A stretch of DNA of 64,000 nt from an uncultured Spirochaetota bacterium (lineage in GTDB: Bacteria; Spirochaetota; UBA4802; UBA5550), in NCBI GenBank assembly GCA_937872225.1, contig CALMRZ010000089.1, forward strand, positions 1-64,000, read 5' to 3'. A program made the position numbers and the translations under genes. Below, one piece after another: positions 51,031 to 60,200 of the stretch; within the stretch, counting starts at the first letter, position 1, and each line of letters opens with the position of its first letter. Under the pieces are notes generated by a model, which worked only from the letters and a program-made list of their open reading frames with translations, was not told the origin of the DNA and did no database searches.

Positions 51031-52425
51031 TCATAGAATGTCCTCCTCGGGGATGCCGGCCAGGGGCGGGACCGGTCCGGTTTCAATGATTTTTTTTCTG
51101 TGCCAGCTTCCCTTCTGGTAGTACACGAACATAAGGCCGAGGCCGACCAGCGTGGAAATGAAGATGCCGATCCATATGCCCGTTTCATTGAGCGGTGTGT
51201 GGCGGCTCAGCGCGTAGGCGAAGGCGATCCTGGCGGACATCGTCAGTATTGAAAATACGAGCGGCACGGTGACAGAACCTGCCCCCCTGACGGTCGACTG
51301 CAGTATGAAAAAAAGGGAGAGGTTGAGATAGGCCCAGCACATTATCCGGAGATACAGGGCCGCGTGGCTGATGACGGCGGCTTCGTTTGTGAAAATGATT
51401 GATATCCACTCCGGAAGGAAGGTGCAGACAACGATGACGGCCGCTGAAACCGCGAGGGTGAACCGCGTAGCGGCCACGGTTATCTCCCTGGCGCGCTCGA
51501 TTTTACCGGCGCCGATGCTCTGCGCCACCATGGTGGACACGGCAACGCCGATGGACATGGCGGGGAGGACGGAAAAATTCTCCACGCGCAGGCCGATGCC
51601 GTAGGCCGCGATCACCGCGTCGCCGAAAAGGTTGACGAGTCCCATCAGCACGATCCCGCTGAAGGAAACGATGAGCATCTGGAGGGACGTCGGGAGTCCC
51701 AGTTTTATTATTTTTGCGATAATGTCCCGGTCGAATACCCACCGCCAGCGGCCGAAGTCAAGCACATGGTTCTTCCTGGCGAGGTAGACGTATGAGACCG
51801 CCGTCGTCACCATGTTCGCCAGGACCGTCGACAGCGCCGAGCCGCGGACGCCGAGGGGAGGGATGGGTCCGGCGCCCTTGATGAGGAACGGGATGAACAG
51901 GATGTTGAGGAGCACCGTGAGGCCGGTCATGTACATCGGGGTGCGGGAGTCCCCCAGGCCGCGCATGACCCCCATGATCCAGTTGTTGACCACCATGAAG
52001 ATAAAACCCGACGCGAACCAGGAGAGAAAAAGATAGGCGTCTTCCATGAGCCCTTCCGGCGTGTTGATCAGCGCCAGCATGCCGCGGCCCCATATGATGA
52101 TCGACAGCGTTATGAGTACGCTCACCGACACGTTCAGGGTGAAGGAATTTACGAGTATCCGGGAAAGGAGTTCATGATTTTTCGCCCCGTAGGCCTGTCC
52201 CACGAGGACGACGGCGGCTATGCCGAGGCCGATGAGGATGGCTACAAGGAAGAAGATGAGGGGGGTGCTGATGGAAACTGCCGCCAGGGCCACGTGGCCG
52301 AGGATCCGCCCGACGAAAACGCCGTCAATGATGCTGTACGCCGCCTGGAACAGGTTCCCCACTATCATCGGGATGGAGAATGATATCAGCAGCTTAAAAA
52401 CATGTCCTTCCGAGAGGTCTTTCAT
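51031..52425 (-). CDS. MATE-family efflux transporter
   Basis: A 464-residue, 12-helix protein of the multidrug and toxin extrusion family, exchanging drugs or metabolites for Na+ or H+. Family marks: 'SFSIPMIVGNLFQAAYSIIDGVFVGRILGHVALAAVSIS', 'GLGDSRTPMYMTGLTVLLNI', 'GLVNLFGDAVIAAYGIGLRVENFSVLPAMSIGVAVSTMVAQSIGAGK'. The length is typical. The C-terminal 35 residues are soluble. The gene is alone on the minus strand. Confidence 0.9.
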   Translation of the reverse strand: MKDLSEGHVFKLLISFSIPMIVGNLFQAAYSIIDGVFVGRILGHVALAAVSISTPLIFFLVAILIGLGIAAVVLVGQAYGAKNHELLSRILVNSFTLNVSVSVLITLSIIIWGRGMLALINTPEGLMEDAYLFLSWFASGFIFMVVNNWIMGVMRGLGDSRTPMYMTGLTVLLNILFIPFLIKGAGPIPPLGVRGSALSTVLANMVTTAVSYVYLARKNHVLDFGRWRWVFDRDIIAKIIKLGLPTSLQMLIVSFSGIVLMGLVNLFGDAVIAAYGIGLRVENFSVLPAMSIGVAVSTMVAQSIGAGKIERAREITVAATRFTLAVSAAVIVVCTFLPEWISIIFTNEAAVISHAALYLRIMCWAYLNLSLFFILQSTVRGAGSVTVPLVFSILTMSARIAFAYALSRHTPLNETGIWIGIFISTLVGLGLMFVYYQKGSWHRKKIIETGPVPPLAGIPEEDIL

Positions 52426-52664
52426 GGCCTTCTATCCGCACCATTGGTCATGACAGTATGATGCACTATGATACTATTAATTCACGGCTTTTAGATAACA
52501 AGAAGTTTATTGATTCATGGTAAGATTTAATTGAACTGCGGATCATGGCATTAACCGCCGTTCCGGTCCGTTAATGGACCATGCCCGGATTTTTGTAACC
52601 ATAAAATTTTTCAAATCAGGAAAAATTTTTCAAACAAATCCGCACACCGGATGGTCTAATAACA

Positions 52665-52692
52665 TTGAAAGTACCGAAACGTACGGTATATT
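52665..52692 (+). promoter_or_regulatory. Promoter candidate for the 52768 lipoprotein
   Basis: TTGAAA (52665), a 16-base spacer and TATATT (52687), about 75 bases before the start codon. It lies in the AT-rich 52426-52767 gap, which has no other recognised feature. Confidence 0.5.
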
Positions 52693-52767
52693 ATATATAT
52701 CCGTATAAAATTTATTATTGTGAACGCCTTGTCAATGGAACGATCAATGTCACGCTCGGAACGGGGT

Positions 52768-53427
52768 ATGCGGAGCAGTTTATTCCACCGGTTGTGGACC
52801 CTGGGCCTCTTTGCATTCATCGCTATTATAACGGGCTGCGTGAGCTTCCCGGTCACGGTAAACAATGATCCCTTTAAAGACGTAACCACGGTCTCGGTTG
52901 ACATGTGGCACACGGTCCTGGACAGCGACCTGGACAATATCCGGACCCTGTACACCAAAACGATTTCGAAGGGAGACATGTCCGATCCCGTGGCCACCAT
53001 CGTATTCGTGGCTTCAGCCGATCCCTATTACGGCTATCACGGCCAGGACATGAGCAAGGAAGCATATGTCATGGTCGACGCAACGACCTTTCCGCTGAGC
53101 CTGATCGACAATAAGAAAGAGCGCGTCAAGCATAATACGATGATCTATGACTATCCCTACGTGTACCCCTATGTGTACGGATATCCGCATTTCTTTTTTT
53201 ATTATCCCGGCGTGGTGATCGTGAAGGAATCGCGCCGGTACATCCTGACGGCCAGGATCCGGCTGACGCCGGAGATACAGAGCGCGATTATGGGCGGGTC
53301 CTCATACAAGATACGGCTGTATCTGGGCGAGACCCCGGTCACGCTTGAAGCCACGTCGAAGCAGCTCGAAGCGCTGAAGAAGTTCATTGTCTACGGCCAC
53401 ACGGCGTCCGCTCCGCCGGGACAATGA
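52768..53427 (+). CDS. Lipoprotein of unknown function, with a truncated paralogue upstream
   Basis: A 219-residue protein from ATG 52768 (GGAACGGGGT upstream; the frame extends to 52720). The signal peptide ends in a lipobox 'AIITGC', with the lipidated Cys at about residue 24. The mature part is rich in beta-strands, with an unusual Tyr-rich block ('DYPYVYPYVYGYPHFFFYYPG', about 140-160) and a C-terminal 'RIRLTPEIQSAIMGGSSYKIRLYLGETPVTLEA'. The Tyr-rich segment resembles those of envelope or outer-membrane-facing proteins. The 49577 fragment is a paralogue. The function is not known. Confidence 0.72.
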   Translation: MRSSLFHRLWTLGLFAFIAIITGCVSFPVTVNNDPFKDVTTVSVDMWHTVLDSDLDNIRTLYTKTISKGDMSDPVATIVFVASADPYYGYHGQDMSKEAYVMVDATTFPLSLIDNKKERVKHNTMIYDYPYVYPYVYGYPHFFFYYPGVVIVKESRRYILTARIRLTPEIQSAIMGGSSYKIRLYLGETPVTLEATSKQLEALKKFIVYGHTASAPPGQ

Positions 53428-53543
53428 CCCGGGGAAAATTGAAATTATTTCGTTTCAGGATTTAATTTTTTCCAAAGGGCCTTGACGATTCATTGAATTT
53501 TAGTTATTTATATAATACTAAATAATTCGTTTGGAGGTTGGCC

Positions 53544-53744
53544 ATGAAAGCGACAGCAAGCGGCACCAGATTAGCCGAAAGAATAAAAACAGCCATTGAA
53601 GATCATGTCATCACACGAAGCGAATATGAGGAGATACTGGCCTTGGCGGATCAGGATGGAAGGATTGACCATCATGAAAGGATATTATTGCGCGAATTGA
53701 AAAACCTGATTGCGGACAGGGTTGTCCAGAGGGTAGCCGGTTAA
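53544..53744 (+). CDS. Small protein with EF-hand-like loop
   Basis: A 66-residue soluble protein from ATG 53544 (GGAGGTTGG upstream). It is two helices with the loop 'DQDGRIDHHERILL', which matches an EF-hand calcium loop (D-x-D-G-x-I-x3-E). A -10-like TATAAT lies at 53511. It is a single EF-hand-like unit and so may dimerise. A strong terminator follows. The product has no signal peptide; the function is unknown. Confidence 0.65.
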   Translation: MKATASGTRLAERIKTAIEDHVITRSEYEEILALADQDGRIDHHERILLRELKNLIADRVVQRVAG

Positions 53745-53765
53745 TTTCTTTCATTATTAATTTAC

Positions 53766-53799
53766 AAAAAGAACCGCCGAGAAGGCGGTTCTTTTTTTG
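53766..53799 (+). terminator. Rho-independent terminator after the 53544 gene
   Basis: AAAAAGAACCGCC / GGCGGTTCTTTTT with a 5-base loop and a T7 tail. It ends the single-gene transcript. Confidence 0.92.
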
Positions 53800-53918
53800 T
53801 GTGCTAATAATTCTGCTTGAAATCCGCCCTGCATGCCGCATATAGTCAACAATCCATTAATTCTGTTGCAATCAGATTGCCGGTCGCATCGTCACATCCT
53901 AGAATCGGGAGGCAGGCC

Positions 53919-55013
53919 ATGGCGCTCAAACGGGTTGGAATTCTGACGGGAGGCGGGGATTGTTCCGGCCTTAATGCGGTCATCAGGGCTGTCACCAGGG
54001 CGGCCGTGATAGGTCACAATGCCGCGGTCGTCGGCATCGAGGGGGGGTTCGAGGGGCTCATCACCGGCCACTCGGTGGAACTCACGGTCAGGTCGACCCG
54101 CGACATCCTTACCCTGGGCGGGACGGTGCTCGGCACCACCAACAAGGGGAACCCCTTCGAGTTCCGCGAGCTCGCGGAGGACGGCTCGATAACGGTGAGC
54201 GACTACTCCGACAGGGCGGTGGAAACCTTCAGGAAGATGGGCCTCGACTGCCTCTTTGTCGTGGGCGGCGAGGGGACCCTGGAGATAGGGTACCGCTTTT
54301 TCAGGAAGGGCGTCCCCGTCATCGGTATTCCGAAGACCATCGACAATGACCTTGACCGAACGGACTACACCTTCGGCTACCAGACCGCGGTGGAGGTCGC
54401 TTCCGAGGCCCTGGACCGGCTCCAGACCACGGGCCGGAGCCACCAGCGGGTCATGATCCTCGAGGTAATGGGCCGCACCGCCGGATGGATCGCCTTGGAG
54501 TCGGGGATATCCGGCGGCGCCCACATCATCCTCATTCCCGAGATACCGTACAGCATCGACCGTATCGTGGAAAAAATACAGCTGCGCGAAAAGGGCGGGA
54601 GCCCCTTCAGCATCATCATGGTGGCAGAGGGGGCGAAAGAGGAGGGCGGCGATGTGATCACCCAGGCCTCGGCCTCCACGCGACTCCAGGGGGTGCCGCA
54701 GCTCGGCGGCGTGGGCCAGTACCTGGCAGACCAGATCAAGAAGAGGATCGACCTGGAGGTCCGCTGCACCGTCCTCGGCCATGTCCAGCGCGGCGGCTCT
54801 CCCTGCGCTTTCGACCGGGTCCTGGGCACCCGCCTCGGGAGCTTCGCGGTCCAGGCCGCGGCGGAGGGGAAGTTCGGGACCATGGTGGCCCTCGACACGC
54901 CCGATATGGTCCTCGTGCCCCTGAGCGAGCTTGCCGGCAAAGTGCGCACCGTGCCGGTCGATTCACAGCTCATCAGGTGCGCCGAGTCGATCGGGATAAG
55001 CATGGGGAGGTGA
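53919..55013 (+). CDS. pfkA: 6-phosphofructokinase, probably ATP-dependent
   Basis: Phosphorylates fructose 6-phosphate at C1 in glycolysis. The 364-residue protein from ATG 53919 (CGGGAGG upstream) shows 'ILTGGGDCSGLNAVIRAVTR', the phosphate-donor site 'VVGGEGTLEIG', 'IPKTIDNDLDRTDYTFGYQTAV', and 'EVMGRTAGWIALESG'. In this family Gly in 'GGEGT' favours ATP and Asp favours pyrophosphate; the Lys in 'PKTIDND' is shared with the pyrophosphate group. It therefore looks like the ATP-using branch of the mixed group III enzymes. That choice is an inference from two residues. The frame extends back to 53817 but without a good start. Confidence 0.85.
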   Translation: MALKRVGILTGGGDCSGLNAVIRAVTRAAVIGHNAAVVGIEGGFEGLITGHSVELTVRSTRDILTLGGTVLGTTNKGNPFEFRELAEDGSITVSDYSDRAVETFRKMGLDCLFVVGGEGTLEIGYRFFRKGVPVIGIPKTIDNDLDRTDYTFGYQTAVEVASEALDRLQTTGRSHQRVMILEVMGRTAGWIALESGISGGAHIILIPEIPYSIDRIVEKIQLREKGGSPFSIIMVAEGAKEEGGDVITQASASTRLQGVPQLGGVGQYLADQIKKRIDLEVRCTVLGHVQRGGSPCAFDRVLGTRLGSFAVQAAAEGKFGTMVALDTPDMVLVPLSELAGKVRTVPVDSQLIRCAESIGISMGR

Positions 55014-55034
55014 TTAATGCGAGGGGGAAGGAAT

Positions 55035-56336
55035 TTATTCCGGAAATGCCGGCCAGCGGTCGATGACCTTCCCGCCCCGGACGATGGCAATGTCCCCGAA
55101 TTCCCGCATGATTCCCTCGCTCTGGGCGGGCCAGAGAAAAATGTAATCATCGACCCCGATCGCAGTCCGCGCCGAGCCGTTGACGATGGACTGGTTGGTG
55201 CTTTTACCGTAGAGGGAATTGTCTTCAAGTCCGTACGGGGAATAGTAGGATGCCCGCCAACCGCCGCCGTAGATAAAGAACGTATTTTTCTTGTTGGGGT
55301 CCCATAGGGGCCAGAGGCCGGTGAGATGTTCCAGGAACGGTATGGTGGTGCCCTCCAGTTTCTTTATAACGGGCGTAGCGACAAAGAGGGCTTTTTCGTG
55401 GTCCGTAAGCATCTGGGTGTCAAAATCAGAAGGCTTCACCAGGCCTGAGCCCACGGAAATGTCGTTAATCGGCACCTGGTCCTTGAATAAACGGTAGGTC
55501 TGGCTGCCGCCGCTATTGAAGGTGAGGGTGCCCCTGAACAGGGCAGGGTATTTCTTCCGGCCATGGTCATAAAAGGCGCGATAACGGGCAAGCATCCCGT
55601 TGAATGCCGACTGTACCGCCTTTTCCTTTGAGGTGAATAGTGCCGGCGCAGACGCGGCATATACATCATATCCCATGAAGCCGCTGAAGACCAGGGCGGC
55701 CCTGCTTGATTCAATCATGGCTAACATCCTGTCCAGGTCGGTGTTATTAGTCACGCCGCCGCGGTGCAATCCCACATCGATTTCAATGTTTATCTTCAAT
55801 GTGATGTTTTTCCCGGCGGCATAGTCCCGGTACTGCTTCAGCCGCTCCGGCGTGTCAACCAGCCATTGCAGCTGTGCCGCGGGATTGAAACCCTTCTTAC
55901 CGGTGAAGCGGCGGTAGAATTCCCGCACCGCGTTTACCGGCATGGGTTTGCCGAGGAGAATGTCAACGCCGCCGCCGAATTCCTCGGCAAGGAAGTTGCA
56001 GTCGGGCTGGTGAAACACCATCAGTTTGCCGGTGCCGGTTTTGTCCATGATGTACCGCACCAGGCGCAGGGAAGGGAGGGACTTGACCACGATCCGGTAT
56101 GAGAGGGGCGGCTTGATGGTCGACCTGAGGATCGCCAGGTTCCGGTCAAGGCGGTCCAGGTCCACGATAATTATCGGCCTTCCGGGGCCGTTGTTTTTCA
56201 GGTCGTTATTCAATGCCGCAAAATAGGGCGCGTAGGGGGCGCCGCGGTCCGATGGCTTCAGCAGCGCCATGATAACCGTCAGCGCGAGGGGCAGGGCGAT
56301 TATCACATACCGTGTACGCAATGTGCGGTGCTTCAT
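55035..56336 (-). CDS. PLP-dependent enzyme, D-threonine aldolase/alanine racemase-fold type, membrane-anchored
   Basis: A 433-residue protein from ATG 56336 (GGAGG upstream). It has a short cytoplasmic end and one hydrophobic helix ('YVIIALPLALTVIMAL', about 9-24), so the enzyme is probably exported or membrane-bound. Next come 'PIIIVDLDRLDRNLAILR' and 'SYRIVVKSLPSLRLVRYIMD', where K near residue 84 is the candidate PLP lysine. 'ININIEIDVGLHRGG'-type text in the middle and 'TFNSGGSQTYRLFK' follow the alanine-racemase-like barrel of the DSD1 group (D-serine/D-threonine enzymes). The C-terminal domain has the metal/active-site-like 'GVDDYIFLWPAQSEGIM'. A membrane-attached form of this fold is uncommon. 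The substrate is unknown. Confidence 0.7.
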   Translation of the reverse strand: MKHRTLRTRYVIIALPLALTVIMALLKPSDRGAPYAPYFAALNNDLKNNGPGRPIIIVDLDRLDRNLAILRSTIKPPLSYRIVVKSLPSLRLVRYIMDKTGTGKLMVFHQPDCNFLAEEFGGGVDILLGKPMPVNAVREFYRRFTGKKGFNPAAQLQWLVDTPERLKQYRDYAAGKNITLKINIEIDVGLHRGGVTNNTDLDRMLAMIESSRAALVFSGFMGYDVYAASAPALFTSKEKAVQSAFNGMLARYRAFYDHGRKKYPALFRGTLTFNSGGSQTYRLFKDQVPINDISVGSGLVKPSDFDTQMLTDHEKALFVATPVIKKLEGTTIPFLEHLTGLWPLWDPNKKNTFFIYGGGWRASYYSPYGLEDNSLYGKSTNQSIVNGSARTAIGVDDYIFLWPAQSEGIMREFGDIAIVRGGKVIDRWPAFPE

Positions 56337-56416
56337 GGGTATTACCTCCATCTTGATATCGGAATTCCCGCATTCTGATAGGGTGGGGTTTTAACCCCAC
56401 CCGGCTGGAAGCGATG

Positions 56417-57178
56417 TTACACCACCAGCAGGTCCCCGGCGCCGTACCTGCCGGCGACATGATAGGTAAGGCCCCGGTTTATTGAACGGTGGGTGCGCAG
56501 GGCCACCTCCGGCGTGTTGTTCTCCCCGGAAAGGTGGCCCAGGCAGGCCCAGCGGAGCCGCGCCCCGTGCCGCGCGATGACCTCGGCCGATTCGATGTTG
56601 GAAATGTGGCCGCGGGAGCCGGTTATCCTGTTCTTCAGATGCCGCGGGTACGGCCCGGTGCGCAGCATGTCGGGATCATAGTTGCTTTCGATGAGCGCCG
56701 CGTCCACAGAAGAGAGGGCGTTTTTCAGATCGTCGTACACGTGTCCCAGGTCGGTGAAGATGCCGAGCCTGCTTTCGCCGTCGTCTATGATGAAGACCGC
56801 GCCGTCGGCGCCGTCATGGGGCGTGGGTATGGTCTCGACCCGGACCCGGCCGAAGTCCATCGACGCGCCGGCACGGAAATGAACGACTTCCCGAAGGGCG
56901 CCCAGATCGTGGGACGAGCGCGCGGCCCGCATGGTTTTTTCGGTGATGTAGAGAGGAACGCCGAACTTGCGGTGATAGATCCCGGCGCATCGGACATGGT
57001 CCGCGTGGTCATGGGATATGATGAGGGCATTGGCGCCGGAGAGATCGCGGCCGGCAGCGGCAAGGCGCTCAACAGCCTGCTTGCCGCTGATACCGGCGTC
57101 GAAGATGAGCCGTACGCCCCCGGCCTCGACATAGACGCAGTTGCCGTTGCTGCCCGATTGCAGTGAAATAAGGTTCAT
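56417..57178 (-). CDS. YycJ/WalJ-like MBL-fold hydrolase
   Basis: A 253-residue single-domain metallo-beta-lactamase-fold protein that starts at once with 'MNLISLQSGSNGNCVYVEAG', typical of the YycJ family (nuclease-like, acting in cell-wall or DNA control). Metal ligands: 'IISHDHADHVRC' (HxHxDH), 'PTPHDGADGAV', 'IFTDLGH' and 'ACLGHLSGENNTPE'. Length is usual. YycJ is often coupled to a two-component system, but no such genes are nearby. It precedes pyruvate:ferredoxin oxidoreductase, separated by a strong hairpin. Confidence 0.85.
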   Translation of the reverse strand: MNLISLQSGSNGNCVYVEAGGVRLIFDAGISGKQAVERLAAAGRDLSGANALIISHDHADHVRCAGIYHRKFGVPLYITEKTMRAARSSHDLGALREVVHFRAGASMDFGRVRVETIPTPHDGADGAVFIIDDGESRLGIFTDLGHVYDDLKNALSSVDAALIESNYDPDMLRTGPYPRHLKNRITGSRGHISNIESAEVIARHGARLRWACLGHLSGENNTPEVALRTHRSINRGLTYHVAGRYGAGDLLVV

Positions 57179-57192
57179 GGGCCTTTATATAT

Positions 57193-57225
57193 GGTGTCCC
57201 CGCCGCCTTCGGCGGCGGGGACACC
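57193..57225. terminator. Strong GC-rich hairpin between two minus-strand genes
   Basis: A perfect 15-base-pair stem (GGTGTCCCCGCCGCC and its complement) around TTC. It lies 16 bases downstream of the pyruvate:ferredoxin oxidoreductase stop and 14 before the YycJ-like start. It lacks a long T run, so it could be an mRNA-end or regulatory hairpin. The core CCGCCGCCTTCGGCGGCGG recurs at 62875. Confidence 0.5.
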
Positions 57226-57241
57226 GGTGAGTGTACCAAGC

Positions 57242-60200
57242 CTATTCTTCTTTCTGGGCCTCGGCCCCCCCGCCGTCTCCGGCGAGCTTTTTATACCGGT
57301 TGTACCTCCGCCGCGCGCTTTCCTCGGCGGCCTTGAAGAATTCCTGGGCCTTGTCCGGCGACGATTTCTTGAGAGCGTTGTAGCGGACTTCGCCCATGAG
57401 GAATTCCTGGAACTTCTCCCACTTCGGTTCCTTTGAGTCGAGGATGAAGGGGTTCTTACCCTGCTCCTCGAGGAGCGGGTTGTAGCGGTACAGGTGCCAG
57501 TAGCCGCACTCCACGGCGAGTTTACCCTCGAGCTGGGACTTTCCCATGCCTGCCCGGAGCCCGTGGTTGATGCACGGCGAGTAGGCGATGATCAGCGACG
57601 GACCCGGGTACGCCTCGGCCTCGAGGATGGCCCGTATCGTCTGCGGCTGGCTCGCGCCCATGGATATCTGGGCCACGTAGACGTTGCCGTAGGTCATGGC
57701 CATCATTCCCAGGTCCTTTTTCCCGACGCGTTTGCCGGCCGCGGCGAACTTCGCCACCGCCGCCAACGGCGTTGCCTTTGAGGACTGTCCGCCGGTGTTG
57801 GAATAGACCTCGGTGTCGAGGACCAGGATGTTGATGTCCTCGCCCGAGGCGATGACGTGGTCAATGCCGCCGTAGCCGATGTCGTAGGCGAACCCGTCGC
57901 CGCCGAAGGACCAGACCGACTTCTTGATCAGGTACCGCCTGAGCTTGATAATCTCCCGGGGGCATTCGCCACCGTCGCGCTGGAGCATGGGAACGAGCCG
58001 CGCGGTTATTTCCTTGGATTTCACCGGGTCATTGTGGAATTGCAGCCATTCGTTGAGGGCGTCCTTCAGCTCGGGCGCGACGTCTTTCTGCATGATATTC
58101 ATCGCGAGTTCCGCGATGCGGCGCTTCATCTGGTTGATCCCGGCAAGCATGCCGTAGCCGTACTCCGCGGCGTCCTCGAAGAGGGAGCTCGCCCATGCCG
58201 GGCCGTGGCCGTCGGGGTTGGTGCAGTAGGGGGTTGAGGGCGCCGTGCCGCCGTATATGGAGGAGCAGCCCGTCGCGTTGGCGATCATCATGCGGTCGCC
58301 GAAGAGCTGGGTGATCAGCTTGATGTAGGGTGTCTCGCCGCAGCCGGCGCAGGCGCCGGAGTACTCGAAGAGCGGCTGGGCGAACTGGATCCCTTTCACC
58401 GTGGTCTTCGGCATCAGGGTGTCCTTGTAGGTCACCTCGCCGGCGAAATATTCCCATATATGCCCCTGCACGGCCTGGGTGTCTATCGGTTTCATGACCA
58501 GCGCCTTCTCCTTGGCCGGGCACACGTCGGCGCAGTTGCCGCAGCCGGTGCAGTCCAGCGGGCTTATCTGTATCCTGAACTTGAGTCCCTGGAGTTCCTT
58601 TCCCTTGGCTTCAAGGAGCGCGGTCCCTTCGGGAACTCCAGCGGCCTCCTTTTCGTCAAGCAGGAAGGGCCGTATGACGGCGTGGGGACAAACGCACGCG
58701 CACTGGTTGCACTGGATGCAGTTGTCGGGCTGCCACTCCGGCACGTTGACGGCGATGCCGCGCTTCTCGAACCGGGTCGTGCCGTTCGGGAAGGTGCCGT
58801 CGGGATTGTCGACGAAGGCGCTCACCGGGAGGTGTCCCCCCTCGTACCGGTTGATCGGCATGACGACCTTGCGGATGAACCTGGGGAGTTCCTTCTCCCT
58901 GGCATTCTCCCGCGCCAGGCTGATGTGCTTCCATTCTTCCGGTACGTCCACCTTGATGACTTCGCTTCCGCCGCGGTCGATGGCTGCGATGTTCATCTGC
59001 ACCACGTTGTCTCCCTTGATGCCGTATGATTTTTTGACCGCTTCCTTCATCTTCTCGAGGGCCGTGTTGTAATCCATGATATTGGCGAGCTTGAAGAAGG
59101 CCGCCTGCATGATGGAGTTCGTCCTGGTCCCCAGGCCGAGCTCCTCGGCGATCCTGGTGGCGTTGATGATGTAGAACTGGATGTTGTTGACCGCCATGTA
59201 CTTCTTCATGCGGTCGGGGAGCCGCTTCTTCGTTTCTTCCGCGTCCCAGGTGCTGTTCAGGAGGAACGTGCCGTCCCTGTCCAGGCCCTCGAGCATATTG
59301 TACTTGTAAATGTAGACCGGCACGTGGCACGCCACGAAGCGCGGGTGGTGGATCAGGTACGTTGACTTGATCGGCTCCGTGCCGAAGCGGAGGTGCGATA
59401 TGGTGATGCCCCCCGACTTCTTCGCATCATAGGCGAAATAGGCCTGGGCGTAGTAATCGGTGTTGTCGCCGATGATTTTCATCGAGTTCTTGTTGGCCCC
59501 GACGGTGCCGTCGGCGCCGACGCCGTAAAACTTGTAGGCCATGGTGCCTTTCGGTCCCAGGAAGCGCTGCTCCCCGACGGGGAGGGAGCGGTAGGTGATG
59601 TCGTCCGTGATGCCCACGGTGAAGAAGTTCTTCGGCTCGAAGGACTTCAGGTTGTCGAAGACCGCGAGGAGGCGTCCCGGGGTCGTGTCCTTCGATGAAA
59701 GGCCGTAGGTGCCGGCCACGATCATCGGCTTGTTGTCGATGTTGTAGAATATCTCTTTCAGTTCCCGGTAGAGAGGGCCGCCGTTGGCGCCCGGTTCCTT
59801 GGTCCGGTCCAGGGCGGCAATGCGCTTGACCGTGACCGGAATCACCTTCATGAGGTAGCGCTTCGAGAAGGGGCGGTACAGGTGGACGGTTATCACCCCG
59901 ACCTTCTCGCCGCGGGCTATCAGGGTGTCGACCGCTTCCTGGAGGCTCTCCGTCACGGAGCCCATGGCGACGACCACGTACTCGGCGTTCTTGTCGCCGT
60001 AATAGGTAAAGGGGTGGTATTCCCGCCCCGTGATGTTGCTGATCTCCGCCATGTAGCTGTCGACCATGTCGGGGATGGCGTCGTAGTAGGTGTTGGACGC
60101 CTCGCGCATCTGGAAGAAGATATCCGGGTTCTGGGACGTGCCGCGCGTGACCGGGTGCTCCGGGTTCAGGGCCCTGCGCCGGAACGCGTCGACAGCCGTG

